Shown piece by piece: positions 6,032-13,066 of a stretch of 13,339 nt of DNA; within the stretch, counting starts at the first letter, position 1, and every line of letters begins with the position of its first letter. The notes below the pieces were generated by a model, which worked only from the letters and a program-made list of their open reading frames with translations, had not been told where the DNA came from and made no database searches. Both the position numbers and the translations under genes were made by a program. This DNA comes from CG2-30-40-21 sp043806395. GTDB taxonomy: Bacteria; UBA9089; CG2-30-40-21. The stretch is taken from contig JAZDHC010000322.1 of assembly GCA_043806395.1 (NCBI GenBank), forward strand, positions 1 to 13,339, written 5' to 3'.

Positions 6032-7387
6032 ATGAGAGTTATTATTTCAGCAACACATAGAAGCTCTGGCAAGACCACAATAGCTATAGGGTTATGTGCT
6101 GCCATGTCACAAAAGGGGCTTGTGGTTCAACCATTCAAAAAGGGTCCTGATTACATTGACCCCTCGTGGCTTACCCTCGCAGCAGGAAGGGATTGCCATA
6201 ATTTAGATATCTTTATGATGGGCGAGAAAAGAATGATTAATGCTTTTCAAGCAGCAAATCATGATGCAGATTTAAGTATTATTGAGGGAAATAAGGGATT
6301 TTATGATGGGTTGGACATAGAGGGAACGGATAGTACCTGCCATTTAGCCCGTCTGTTAAAATCTCCGGTAATCTTAATTGTCGATGCCAGAGGCATGACC
6401 CGTGGTATTGCCCCACTTCTTTTGGGTTATCAGCAGTTTGAGCCAGACAATATGATTCAAGGGGTAATCCTGAATATGGTGGCGTCCTCAAGACATGAGG
6501 AAAAATTAAGGACAGCTATCAAACACTATTGTGGGCTGGAGGTAGTTGGGGCATTGCCAGCCATGAAAAATATTGAGATTGAGCAAAGGCATTTGGGGTT
6601 AATCCCGATAAGAGAGGATGAACGACTACTACCTGTTATTGATACTACCGCTAATGTAATCAGAAATTATGTGAATCTGGAACGGGTAATAGATATTGCT
6701 GGATCTGCCCAGGTATTGCCAGAGATAAAGGCAGAAAAAACCTTCCTGCCCCCAAGTATTCGGTTGGGTGTGGCAAGGGATCCGGTATTTACCTTCTACT
6801 ATCCTGAGAATCTGGATGCCCTTTGTCGTGCCGGTGCTTCCATTACACCATTTAATACCTTAATTGATGAACAGTTACCTATTGTAGACGGTTTATATTT
6901 TGGCGGTGGTTTTCCTGAAATGTTTCTGGAAGACTTAGCCCAAAACAAGCCATTGTTAGAAGATATTCGTGTTGCTATAGAAAAGGGAATGCCAGTTTAT
7001 GCTGAATGTGGCGGCTTGATGTATTTAACCCGAAGTATTTCCTATAATGGCATAATCAGGAAAATGGTTGGTGCCCTTGCTTGTGATATTGAGGTTTTTA
7101 CTAAGCCACAGGGTCATGGCTATGTGGTTTTGAAACAGACTGGTAATGCACTCTGGTCAGGTTTTAATGAAGAGGGTAGGGGACATGAGTTCCATTATTC
7201 TCAGGTTATTAATCCTGAAGGGTTGAATTTTGCCTATAATATCATTCGAGGCAATGGTGTGGATGGGAAACGAGATGGTATTATTTATAAAAATGTAATC
7301 GCCAGTTATGCCCATTTGCATAGCGTAGGTGTTCCTGAGTGGGCACCACGATTTGTGAATTTTGTAAAACACGGTGCAAGAGGGTGA
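6032..7387 (+). CDS. cbiA: Cobyrinate a,c-diamide synthase (CbiA/CobB family)
   Basis: This enzyme uses ATP and glutamine to amidate the a and c side chains of cobyrinate during cobalamin synthesis in the cytosol. The N-terminal ATP-binding domain has a P-loop-like S11-S12-G13-K14-T15-T16, then FKKGPDYIDPSW. The C-terminal class I glutamine amidotransferase-like domain has the nucleophile C326 in AECGGLMYL, then GRGHEFHYS and the late YAHLH. The 451-residue length is standard. Related enzymes act on hydrogenobyrinate (CobB), Ni-sirohydrochlorin (CfbB) or siroheme (DsrN). Sequence reading alone does not separate these, though CbiA is the likeliest in a bacterium. No other corrin gene is in the window, so the pathway must be encoded elsewhere or the gene serves another tetrapyrrole. 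tatC starts only 4 bases after the stop. Confidence 0.9.
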   Translation: MRVIISATHRSSGKTTIAIGLCAAMSQKGLVVQPFKKGPDYIDPSWLTLAAGRDCHNLDIFMMGEKRMINAFQAANHDADLSIIEGNKGFYDGLDIEGTDSTCHLARLLKSPVILIVDARGMTRGIAPLLLGYQQFEPDNMIQGVILNMVASSRHEEKLRTAIKHYCGLEVVGALPAMKNIEIEQRHLGLIPIREDERLLPVIDTTANVIRNYVNLERVIDIAGSAQVLPEIKAEKTFLPPSIRLGVARDPVFTFYYPENLDALCRAGASITPFNTLIDEQLPIVDGLYFGGGFPEMFLEDLAQNKPLLEDIRVAIEKGMPVYAECGGLMYLTRSISYNGIIRKMVGALACDIEVFTKPQGHGYVVLKQTGNALWSGFNEEGRGHEFHYSQVINPEGLNFAYNIIRGNGVDGKRDGIIYKNVIASYAHLHSVGVPEWAPRFVNFVKHGARG

Positions 7388-7391
7388 AAAA

Positions 7392-8156
7392 ATGGCTAAG
7401 AAAATAATAGAACCAATGAACTTTTTTGATCATTTAGAAGAGTTGCGGAATAGACTAATTGTTTGTGTTGTTTTTATTTTCATCACCTCTGGTCTTTCTT
7501 ATGGGCTGTTAGTTAAACCTGTTATCAGCTTTATTGCAAAACCTGTAGGCAAACAGCTCATTTTTCTTACACCAACCGAAGCCTTTATGGTCCATATAAT
7601 TGTTGCCTTTTTTTGCGGGATATTCATATCTTCTCCGGTGGTGCTTTTTCAAATATGGCGATTTGTGGTTGCTGGCTTAACCAAAAGAGAAAAGATGTAT
7701 GTTCTGCTCTATGCACCATTTTCCTTTCTATTATTTATTGGTGGGGCATACTTTTGTTATGCTGTCGTTATGCCAGTAACCGTAAAGTTTCTGCTTGGAT
7801 TTGCTACGGAATCATTAACCCCCATGATCACCCTGCGATCATATGTTTCCTTTGTAGGGAGTATGTTATTAGGTTTTGGACTTGTCTTTGAAATGCCAGT
7901 TGTTATCCTTTTTCTAACAGAGCTGGGGCTACTCAATCCAAAGACATTGCAAAAACAAAGAAAGTATGCCATATTAATTATCTTCATTGTAGCAGCTATC
8001 ATGACACCTTCGCCTGATGTACTTAGTCAGATGTTGATGGCTTTACCCATGCTTTTTCTCTTTGAAATAAGCATCTGGCTTTCTGTTTTCGTAAATTATC
8101 GGAAGAATAGGAAGGAAAAGAATCACTATGGAGATACAGAGAACACGGAGAATTAA
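7392..8156 (+). CDS. tatC: Twin-arginine translocase subunit TatC
   Basis: TatC is the six-helix inner-membrane receptor that recognises twin-arginine signal peptides and exports folded, often cofactor-loaded proteins with TatA. The N-terminal HLEELRNRL (14-22), the periplasmic FLTPTEAFMV region, LVFEMPVVILFLTELGLL and MTPSPDVLSQMLMALPMLFL are all family signatures. The frame is open from a GTG at 7374 inside cbiA. The ATG at 7392, with AAGAGGGTG just before it, gives the standard MAKKIIEPMNFFDHLEEL start and 254 residues. No TatA/B gene lies nearby. The last residues, NHYGDTENTEN, are unusually polar. They are encoded by DNA resembling dispersed GGAGATACAGAGAACACGGA-type repeats, so the tail may be repeat-derived. 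It belongs to the tight cbiA-tatC-nif3 cluster. Confidence 0.95.
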   Translation: MAKKIIEPMNFFDHLEELRNRLIVCVVFIFITSGLSYGLLVKPVISFIAKPVGKQLIFLTPTEAFMVHIIVAFFCGIFISSPVVLFQIWRFVVAGLTKREKMYVLLYAPFSFLLFIGGAYFCYAVVMPVTVKFLLGFATESLTPMITLRSYVSFVGSMLLGFGLVFEMPVVILFLTELGLLNPKTLQKQRKYAILIIFIVAAIMTPSPDVLSQMLMALPMLFLFEISIWLSVFVNYRKNRKEKNHYGDTENTEN

Positions 8157-8167
8157 GGAGATACATT

Positions 8168-8923
8168 ATGGCTCAATTATCAAACATCTGTCAGTTTTTG
8201 GACAAGGAACTTAAAATTTCCGAGATTCAAGACGCTTCGCAGAATGGGTTGCAGGTAGAAGGCAAGCAGGAGGTAAAGAAGATGATATTTGCTGTTGATG
8301 CTTCTTTGAACACCTTTGAGGAGGCTCATAAACGAAAGGCAGATATGGTGATTGTTCATCATGGCCTGTTCTGGGATAAGCCTCAGTCATTAACTGGAAT
8401 TCTGTATCAGAGGCTTCATGTACTGTTCAAACACCAGATATCCTTGTACGCTGCTCATCTACCAGTGGATATTCATCCGAAACTTGGTCATAATGCTCAA
8501 TTAATGAATTTCTTTGTTACCAAAAAACGCGAGACATTTGGGAATTATCATGGGGTAGATATTGGGTTTTTGGGTTTTTTGCATAGGGAGACAACCCTTC
8601 CTGCTGTGGTTACAAAATTAGAGGAATCCCTTAATACCAAGTGTCAGGTTTTGGCTTTTGGAAGAGAAAAAATAAAGACCATTGCTGTGGTTTCTGGCGG
8701 GGCAGCAGAATTAGCAGCAGAGGCTGTAGATAAAAAGGTGGATCTCTTTATCACTGGTGAGTCAAAACTCTCCTCTTACTATATAGCCAAAGAGGGTAAG
8801 ATTAATGTTATCTTTGCCGGACATTATGCTACGGAAACGCTTGGGATGCAGGCTCTTTCAATAGTTATTAATGAACAGTTTGGTGTTGAGTGTGAGTTTG
8901 TGGACCTGCCCACAGGAATGTAG
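8168..8923 (+). CDS. Nif3/YbgI-like dinuclear metal centre protein
   Basis: A 251-residue member of the NIF3/YbgI family, hexameric toroids that hold two metal ions per subunit. It is sometimes annotated as GTP cyclohydrolase I type 2, but the true cellular role is unsettled. All expected metal ligands are visible: H64-H65 in VIVHHGLFW, D101 in AAHLPVDIHP, and H219 with E223 in AGHYATET. NGLQVEG (26-32) near the N-terminus is also typical. The ribosome site AAGGAG (8155-8160) overlaps the tatC stop, and the start is 11 bases after that stop, so it is probably the last gene of the cbiA-tatC cluster. It converges on tldE, whose stop is 49 bases away. Confidence 0.92.
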   Translation: MAQLSNICQFLDKELKISEIQDASQNGLQVEGKQEVKKMIFAVDASLNTFEEAHKRKADMVIVHHGLFWDKPQSLTGILYQRLHVLFKHQISLYAAHLPVDIHPKLGHNAQLMNFFVTKKRETFGNYHGVDIGFLGFLHRETTLPAVVTKLEESLNTKCQVLAFGREKIKTIAVVSGGAAELAAEAVDKKVDLFITGESKLSSYYIAKEGKINVIFAGHYATETLGMQALSIVINEQFGVECEFVDLPTGM

Positions 8924-8955
8924 ACAGGTGACACAACAACTACCTTACTAATAAA

Positions 8956-8971
8956 TCACATCTCTATGTGA
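8956..8971. terminator. Small hairpin between convergent nif3 and tldE
   Basis: TCACAT (8956-8961) and ATGTGA (8966-8971) form a perfect 6-bp stem with a CTCT loop in the middle of the convergent gap. It is AT-rich and lacks a T-run, so it would be a weak stop signal at best. Its position is the main support. Confidence 0.25.
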
Positions 8972-8972
8972 A

Positions 8973-10280
8973 CTATTCCCCACCCACCACACTTACCCCA
9001 TCAATCCATAATGGTGGGGTAAAGATATTATCATAAAATGCCACCTCTGACCCTATCTCCACCATGTGCTTTAATAGCTCATATGTATTTCCGGCTATCA
9101 TAGTATCCTTGATCCGCCCAACAATTTCCCCGTTTTCTACCTTAAATCCAAGGTCAACATTGACCGAAAACTCGCCAGCTAAAACATTACTCTGCCCACC
9201 ACCAATTACCTGTTGGACAATCAGTCCATTTTTCATTTGTTTTATCATTTCATTCATGGTCATTTCACCTGGCTGAATAACTAAGTTGCTGCAATGTGGT
9301 GAGGGCAGTGTGTCAAAGCCCCGGTAGCCATTGCCTGTAGATTTACTATTCATAAGCCCTGCGGTTTGAAGGTCAAAGAGATAATTTTTCAAGATACCAT
9401 TCTCAATCAATGGAAACCTTGAGGTTGGTATCCCTTCATCATCTATGGGGCAACTGTTTAAGGCAAGGTCTATGGTAGCGTCATCAAAGATACTTAAGTG
9501 TGAATCAAGAATCATTTGTCCCATTTTTTCGCCAAGTGGAGATATTCCTTTTTGTACCATCTTCCCATTTATCCCCAGTTCAAGTGGCTCCAAGAGTGTA
9601 CTTACTGCATGTGGGGTAAAGATAACAGGCATTGTCCCTGTTTTTATGACAGCATCCCTTTTTGTCAGAGAAAGGGCTGCAACTATTCTTTCCGGAATGC
9701 GTTTTATGGATTCTCCCAAATATTTGCCTGACCATTCCCCATCAAAGACCCATATCAGGTTCTGCCCCAAAACCAATAATGCATCCACAGAAATCCCCAT
9801 GTATGATTTTTTATAAGATATGTCCATCCCTGAAGAATTCATACATCTTATGGTAGAAATAGACCTGTTTATCTCCAATCCACACTGAATATCAGGCTCT
9901 TTCTCGAGAATACAGGCAATAATCTCCTCACCCATATTCTTGATTTCTTCAGCCGATAAAAGGGCTGTTCTCTCGTCAAAGATACAAACATCCCCTACAA
10001 CCACTCCTGTCTGTGAAGGAAAGGCAAATTTTGCCTCCTCCCCAAAGGTTGCACTTTCAATAGCATGGGCTATCAATTCCTTATCTTTGTTAGGGTTGGT
10101 TGTACTGGAAAAACCAATCCTGTCCTGATGAATAACCCGCAAGCCAATCCCTTCTGTCTCCTTAAGTCGGATACATTTCAGCTTATTACTTTCAAACTTT
10201 ACTGGCATACCCTCTATCTGAACATGAATTATCTCGGCAGAGTCTGCGTGTTTCAGGCAATTATTTAAAATATTTTCCAC
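8973..10280 (-). CDS. tldE: TldE/PmbA-family metallopeptidase subunit
   Basis: A 435-residue protein of the TldD/PmbA (U62) family. TldD and TldE form a heterodimer that degrades unfolded peptides and matures some ribosomally made peptides such as microcin B17. TldD carries the HExxxH zinc site. This protein has none, which identifies it as the TldE/PmbA partner. Visible family segments are the N-terminal GIGLRVI with IGFSSTTN, the FTPHAVSTLLEPL region, and the C-terminal GGQSNVLAGEFSVNVDLGF and GRIKDTMIAGNTYELL. The start is GTG at 10280, supported by AAAGGAGG five bases upstream. The ATG overlapping it is out of frame. The ribosome site overlaps the rimP stop, so rimP and tldE are cotranscribed. 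No tldD is in the window. Confidence 0.92.
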   Translation of the reverse strand: MENILNNCLKHADSAEIIHVQIEGMPVKFESNKLKCIRLKETEGIGLRVIHQDRIGFSSTTNPNKDKELIAHAIESATFGEEAKFAFPSQTGVVVGDVCIFDERTALLSAEEIKNMGEEIIACILEKEPDIQCGLEINRSISTIRCMNSSGMDISYKKSYMGISVDALLVLGQNLIWVFDGEWSGKYLGESIKRIPERIVAALSLTKRDAVIKTGTMPVIFTPHAVSTLLEPLELGINGKMVQKGISPLGEKMGQMILDSHLSIFDDATIDLALNSCPIDDEGIPTSRFPLIENGILKNYLFDLQTAGLMNSKSTGNGYRGFDTLPSPHCSNLVIQPGEMTMNEMIKQMKNGLIVQQVIGGGQSNVLAGEFSVNVDLGFKVENGEIVGRIKDTMIAGNTYELLKHMVEIGSEVAFYDNIFTPPLWIDGVSVVGGE

Positions 10281-10291
10281 ATCTTCCTCCT

Positions 10292-10753
10292 TTATGGATT
10301 AAAATTAATCTCTGGCACTAAATGTGCCTTTTTTATGCCATTAAATGGAATCCTTACCTCACCCTCTGGCATCTTAATAATCACATGTCCATCCTCTATT
10401 CCTCCCAATCTTCCCTCAAAGTTTTTCCTGTCATCAAGGGGTAAAAGGGTAACTATTGCTGCTAATTTCCCCTGATGCCGCAGATAATCATCCTCTTTTT
10501 TGATAGGTCTGTTCAGTCCTGGTGAGGAAACCTCTAATTGATACTTACCGGGGATGATATCCTCCAGATCATGCTCCACCATTCTACTTAAACGGCTGCA
10601 ATCATCAATACCTATGCCGCCCTCTTTTTCCACAAATATCTGGACAGTAGCATTATAGCGAGATGCCTGATATTGTACATCTACCAATTCTATACCCAAT
10701 ACCTTACTTGTTGATTCAACAACAGAAATGATACTCGAAACTATGTCTGCCAT
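10292..10753 (-). CDS. rimP: Ribosome maturation factor RimP
   Basis: RimP (formerly YhbC) binds free 30S precursors and helps their late maturation around uS12. The family core is intact in this 153-residue protein: GIELVDVQYQ (19-28), GIGIDDCSRLSRMVEHDLED with the following YQLEVSSPGLNRPI, and the C-terminal Sm-like barrel (GRLGGIEDGHVIIKM). AAGGAGG lies 8 bases before the ATG. Most bacteria keep rimP directly before nusA and infB. Here it is followed 11 bases later by tldE and preceded by an ABC permease, so the usual cluster is broken. The 56-base gap upstream contains a short ACTGA/CTGACA-type repeat. Confidence 0.95.
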   Translation of the reverse strand: MADIVSSIISVVESTSKVLGIELVDVQYQASRYNATVQIFVEKEGGIGIDDCSRLSRMVEHDLEDIIPGKYQLEVSSPGLNRPIKKEDDYLRHQGKLAAIVTLLPLDDRKNFEGRLGGIEDGHVIIKMPEGEVRIPFNGIKKAHLVPEINFNP

Positions 10754-10772
10754 TTTATATTCCTCCTTGATA

Positions 10773-10805
10773 TAGGCTGATTGCTGACAACTGAAAACTG
10801 ACAGC
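10773..10805. repeat. Short ACTGA/CTGACA repeat between permease and rimP
   Basis: Degenerate head-to-tail units (CTGATTG, CTGACAA, CTGAAAA, CTGACAG) fill most of the gap between the permease stop and the rimP ribosome site. It is a simple repeat of the sort seen between genes elsewhere in this window. No function is evident. Confidence 0.4.
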
Positions 10806-10809
10806 TTCC

Positions 10810-11775
10810 TTACTGATACCGTATCCTTGGATCCGCCACAGCCAGCAATACATCCGCTATTAAATTGCCAATAATCAAAAGAAACGCACCAATCATCAAG
10901 CTTGCCATGACAACGAAAAGGTCTTGTTGAAAATAGGCATCAAGCATCAATCTACCCAGACCAGGCCAGCGAGTGATGATCTCGGTTAATGCTGCCCCGG
11001 AAAGCAAGCCTGAAAGCTGATAGCCAAAGAGGGTAATCATGGGATTAATAGCATTTCTTAAGCCATGTTTATATATCACGCTTTGTTCTGATAGCCCCTT
11101 TGCCCTGGCTGTGGTAATATACCCTGCTCTTAAAACCTCCAGCATATTTCCCCTCATCAGCCTCATCAATGATCCAATGCTGCAAAGAACCAAAACCAAA
11201 ACAGGGATAATCAAGTGCTTCAAATAATCCCACACCTTCCCTATCATGGAATATGAATCATGCTGATAATCTGTTACCCCACCTGTAGGCAGAATCCCTG
11301 TTTTGGCTGCTGCAAAGATACACAAAAAAGCAATAAAGAATGTAGGCAAGGACATGCCGATAAATGCCAGAGAAGAGAATACCTTGTCCGGGAGTTTATA
11401 TTGATGCAGAGCACAATAGATACCCATGGGAATAGCAATTATCCATGTCAAAATCATGGCACATACAGAAAGGATAAGGGTATTTCCTATTCGCTGGAAG
11501 ATAAGGGTAGAAACCGGAATATGATACACAAAAGATGTCCCAAAATCAAACCGCATGGCACACCATAGCCATTTCAAGTATTGAATGACAAGCGGTTGAT
11601 CAAGCCCAAACTGCTTTTTCATAGCAAGCACAGTCTCTGGCTTTACCTCAGGGTTCATCAATAATTTGGTACAATAATCCCCGGGTGCAAGCTGGATGAT
11701 GAAAAAACCCATTAAGGTGATTCCAATTAAAAGGGGGATAAGATGTAGAAGTCGTTTGATAATGTATGATTTCAT
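10810..11775 (-). CDS. DppB/OppB-type ABC transporter permease, orphan
   Basis: A 321-residue inner-membrane permease of the peptide/nickel uptake family. It starts with the conserved MKSYIIKRLLHLIPLLIGIT helix and has about six membrane spans. The EAA loop that contacts the ATPase is at about 218-244 (TTARAKGLSEQSVIYKHGLR, then NAINP), and the protein ends in the usual VLLAVADPRIRY. Such permeases work as DppB-DppC heterodimers with an extracellular binding protein and one or two ATPases. None of these partners is adjacent: downstream is rimP and upstream is a gene fragment and TA-like modules. The substrate therefore cannot be deduced, and partners must lie elsewhere if the gene is functional. 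The frame is intact. The ATG at 11775 has only a G-rich stretch (GGGGGAA) as a ribosome site. Confidence 0.93.
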   Translation of the reverse strand: MKSYIIKRLLHLIPLLIGITLMGFFIIQLAPGDYCTKLLMNPEVKPETVLAMKKQFGLDQPLVIQYLKWLWCAMRFDFGTSFVYHIPVSTLIFQRIGNTLILSVCAMILTWIIAIPMGIYCALHQYKLPDKVFSSLAFIGMSLPTFFIAFLCIFAAAKTGILPTGGVTDYQHDSYSMIGKVWDYLKHLIIPVLVLVLCSIGSLMRLMRGNMLEVLRAGYITTARAKGLSEQSVIYKHGLRNAINPMITLFGYQLSGLLSGAALTEIITRWPGLGRLMLDAYFQQDLFVVMASLMIGAFLLIIGNLIADVLLAVADPRIRYQ

Positions 11776-11839
11776 GTGTAAATTCCCCCAGATGAGATAC
11801 AGATTGACGCTGATGGACAGAATAAAATTTGAAACATGC

Positions 11840-11989
11840 CTAATCCTGACAATAAATTATTGCCTTAAACTGTTCAGCTTGCTCATTATTTTGAAACTCT
11901 ATGTTCTTGTAATTATCCAAAGCACGAGGAATGCCACTTCCAAGTCCTCTGTATGGCATTGGTGCTTTAATCAATTCAGTACTTGCAAT
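11840..11989 (-). pseudogene. 3' remnant of an AlbA-type ATP-binding transcriptional regulator gene
   Basis: Reading the minus strand in one frame down to a TAG at 11842-11840 gives STELIKAPMPYRGLGSGIPR, then ALDNYKNIEF and FKAIIYCQD. YRGLGSGIPRAL followed by an N-IEF-type strand is the signature C-terminal end of proteins with an N-terminal AlbA_2 (Schlafen-like) domain and a C-terminal HATPase_c_4 domain, often annotated as putative transcriptional regulators or RecG-like helicases. Only about 45 of the usual 400-550 residues are left. There is no start codon or ribosome site, and an in-frame stop lies upstream inside the DUF2442 coding region. The break is close to the DUF2442 stop, which suggests the TA-like genes arrived by insertion or deletion into this gene. 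The recognition rests on family memory. Confidence 0.65.
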
Positions 11990-11994
11990 ACACC

Positions 11995-12255
11995 CTATGT
12001 ATATACAAACGGATATTTTTCAGGTGATTCAATAGATTCTATCTCTAAATCTACATCAATGTCTGGCCAGTAGAGATGATGTGGTTGTGGCAACTCAACC
12101 TTTAGAATAGATGATATATTCGCATCTTTGAACCAGGGAAAGGTTGTAAATGGTAAAAAATATTCATTCTCATGTACTATCAGCCAAAACCCATGTTTAG
12201 AGATATTTAACACTTCAACAGGGGAAGTGCTTTTTCCAGCCACCTTTAATCTCAT
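11995..12255 (-). CDS. DUF2442 protein, partner of the DUF4160 gene
   Basis: An 86-residue protein of the DUF2442 family: I18-S-K-HGFWLIV, EYFLPFTTFPWFKDA (FPWF at 39-42) and WPDIDVDL (63-70) are the family's conserved blocks. The frame is open from further upstream, but the ATG at 12255 has a strong GAGGAGAGG site just before it, so I chose that. The gene starts 41 bases inside the end of the DUF4160 gene. DUF2442 proteins are frequently encoded next to DUF4160 proteins, and the pair is regarded as a candidate toxin-antitoxin-like module. I know of no demonstrated activity for either. DUF2442 is the more likely DNA-binding or antitoxin-like half, which is inference from size and position only. 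Confidence 0.8.
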   Translation of the reverse strand: MRLKVAGKSTSPVEVLNISKHGFWLIVHENEYFLPFTTFPWFKDANISSILKVELPQPHHLYWPDIDVDLEIESIESPEKYPFVYT

Positions 12256-12454
12256 CTTTCCTCTCCTCAACAATTTTTTGAATATCACCAAGCTCTTTTT
12301 GAGATAAGCCATAATTCTGGGCTAATGAAACAGAGGGTTCTAACCAAAACTTTGCTTCCCCGTTGCCAGAATAGACATGAATAAGCATTCTTTCCTCTTC
12401 ACGAGAGAAGAAAAAGAATCGGTAACCTTTTTGACTAAAAATAGTTGGACTCAT
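12215..12454 (-). CDS. DUF4160 protein
   Basis: A 79-residue protein recognisable as DUF4160: MSPTIFSQKGYRFFFFSREE at the start, IHV (25-27), GEAKFWLEPSVSLAQNYG (32-49), SQKELGDIQKIVEERKDEI (51-69) and a terminal W-x-x-x-F. The frame is open up to a TTG at 12499, but the family begins at MSPTI, so I chose the ATG at 12454. The nearest ribosome-like site, AAAGGA, is 12 bases away, which is long. The usual E-x-P-H-I-H-V metal-like motif is degenerate here (E-R-M-L-I-H-V), with one histidine instead of two. It overlaps the downstream DUF2442 gene by 41 bases. Function is unknown; a TA-like role is inferred from the pairing. Confidence 0.8.
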   Translation of the reverse strand: MSPTIFSQKGYRFFFFSREEERMLIHVYSGNGEAKFWLEPSVSLAQNYGLSQKELGDIQKIVEERKDEIKGGWKKHFPC

Positions 12455-12518
12455 AGTAATGCTACATCCTTTAACCACTAACAGTAAGCTGATCTGCAAG
12501 CGTGAAACGCCCTCAACT

Positions 12519-12800
12519 TCAACGACTGATTAGGCTTTTAACGGTCGCTGTCCCTACTTTCTTCAAAAGTAAAACTCCAGAATGAGCTAAACCAGAATTA
12601 TAAACAAGTTCACCAAAATCTTTATCCATCGTAATCACCATCCGATTTTCAGAAACAGCTATTTTTAATATCTCATTATCCTCCATTCTTGGGTTCATAT
12701 CTCTCACAGCTTTCATATTGTATCCATTTTCCAAAAGCCACTCTTCCACTTTCTTACTAACCCCAATATCAACTAAAAACCTTAGTTCTTTCTGATTCAT
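12519..12800 (-). CDS. DUF5615 PIN-like toxin, possibly truncated
   Basis: A 93-residue PIN-like (Mut7-C/DUF5615) protein, the predicted RNase toxin of DUF433-DUF5615 pairs. The acidic residues expected of the fold are seen in FLVDIGVS (D11), DMNPRMEDNEIL (35-45) and MVITMDKDFGEL (D59, D61). LAHSGVLLL (71-79) is also typical. The ATG is one base after the DUF433 stop, with no good ribosome site, so translation is probably coupled. Family members commonly run some 15-25 residues further, ending in a strand like GRFVVV-x-RIRIR. Here the frame stops at 12519-12521. Just beyond two close stops the same frame reads GRFTLADQLTV, so the gene may be a recent truncation. Confidence 0.82.
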   Translation of the reverse strand: MNQKELRFLVDIGVSKKVEEWLLENGYNMKAVRDMNPRMEDNEILKIAVSENRMVITMDKDFGELVYNSGLAHSGVLLLKKVGTATVKSLISR

Positions 12801-12801
12801 T

Positions 12802-13041
12802 CTACACCGCCACTGAAAAAACTTGCTCTTGGGCTACTAATTCACTTGCATAAAGCAAAACAGCCTGAATATCTTCTAATTCAAGTTCTGGGTAATCATC
12901 AAGTATTTCCTGAGTAGGAACTCTATTGGCAAGAGCCTTTAGAATCTGTTCAGCTGTAATTCTTAAGCCCCTAATAATTGGCTTACCAACCATTATTTTG
13001 GAATTAATAGTAATTCTATCCAATAAAGTTTGATCTTTCAT
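12802..13041 (-). CDS. DUF433 antitoxin-like protein
   Basis: A 79-residue helical protein of the DUF433 family, a winged-helix-like DNA-binding fold found as the antitoxin beside PIN or DUF5615 toxins. The diagnostic GKPIIRGLRITAEQIL (19-34) is followed by a second helical unit ending YPELELEDIQAVLLYA (50-65). AAGGAG at 13056-13051, nine bases before the ATG, supports the start. It is the first gene of the pair, one base before the toxin start, the normal antitoxin-then-toxin order. Such antitoxins usually repress their own promoter. The GTAACTACTCAG repeats upstream (13067-13078, 13201-13212) are possible binding sites, but this is unproven. Confidence 0.87.
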   Translation of the reverse strand: MKDQTLLDRITINSKIMVGKPIIRGLRITAEQILKALANRVPTQEILDDYPELELEDIQAVLLYASELVAQEQVFSVAV

Positions 13042-13066
13042 TTTAGTTTTCTCCTTAACTATTTTG

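Noticed and set aside
9445..9816. 123-codon + strand ORF within tldE
   Set aside because: It is antisense to well-conserved tldE coding sequence and has no family marks.
11696..12073. 125-codon + strand ORF opposite the permease start, the regulator remnant and DUF2442
   Set aside because: It is a shadow frame. The minus strand carries recognisable protein families throughout this stretch.
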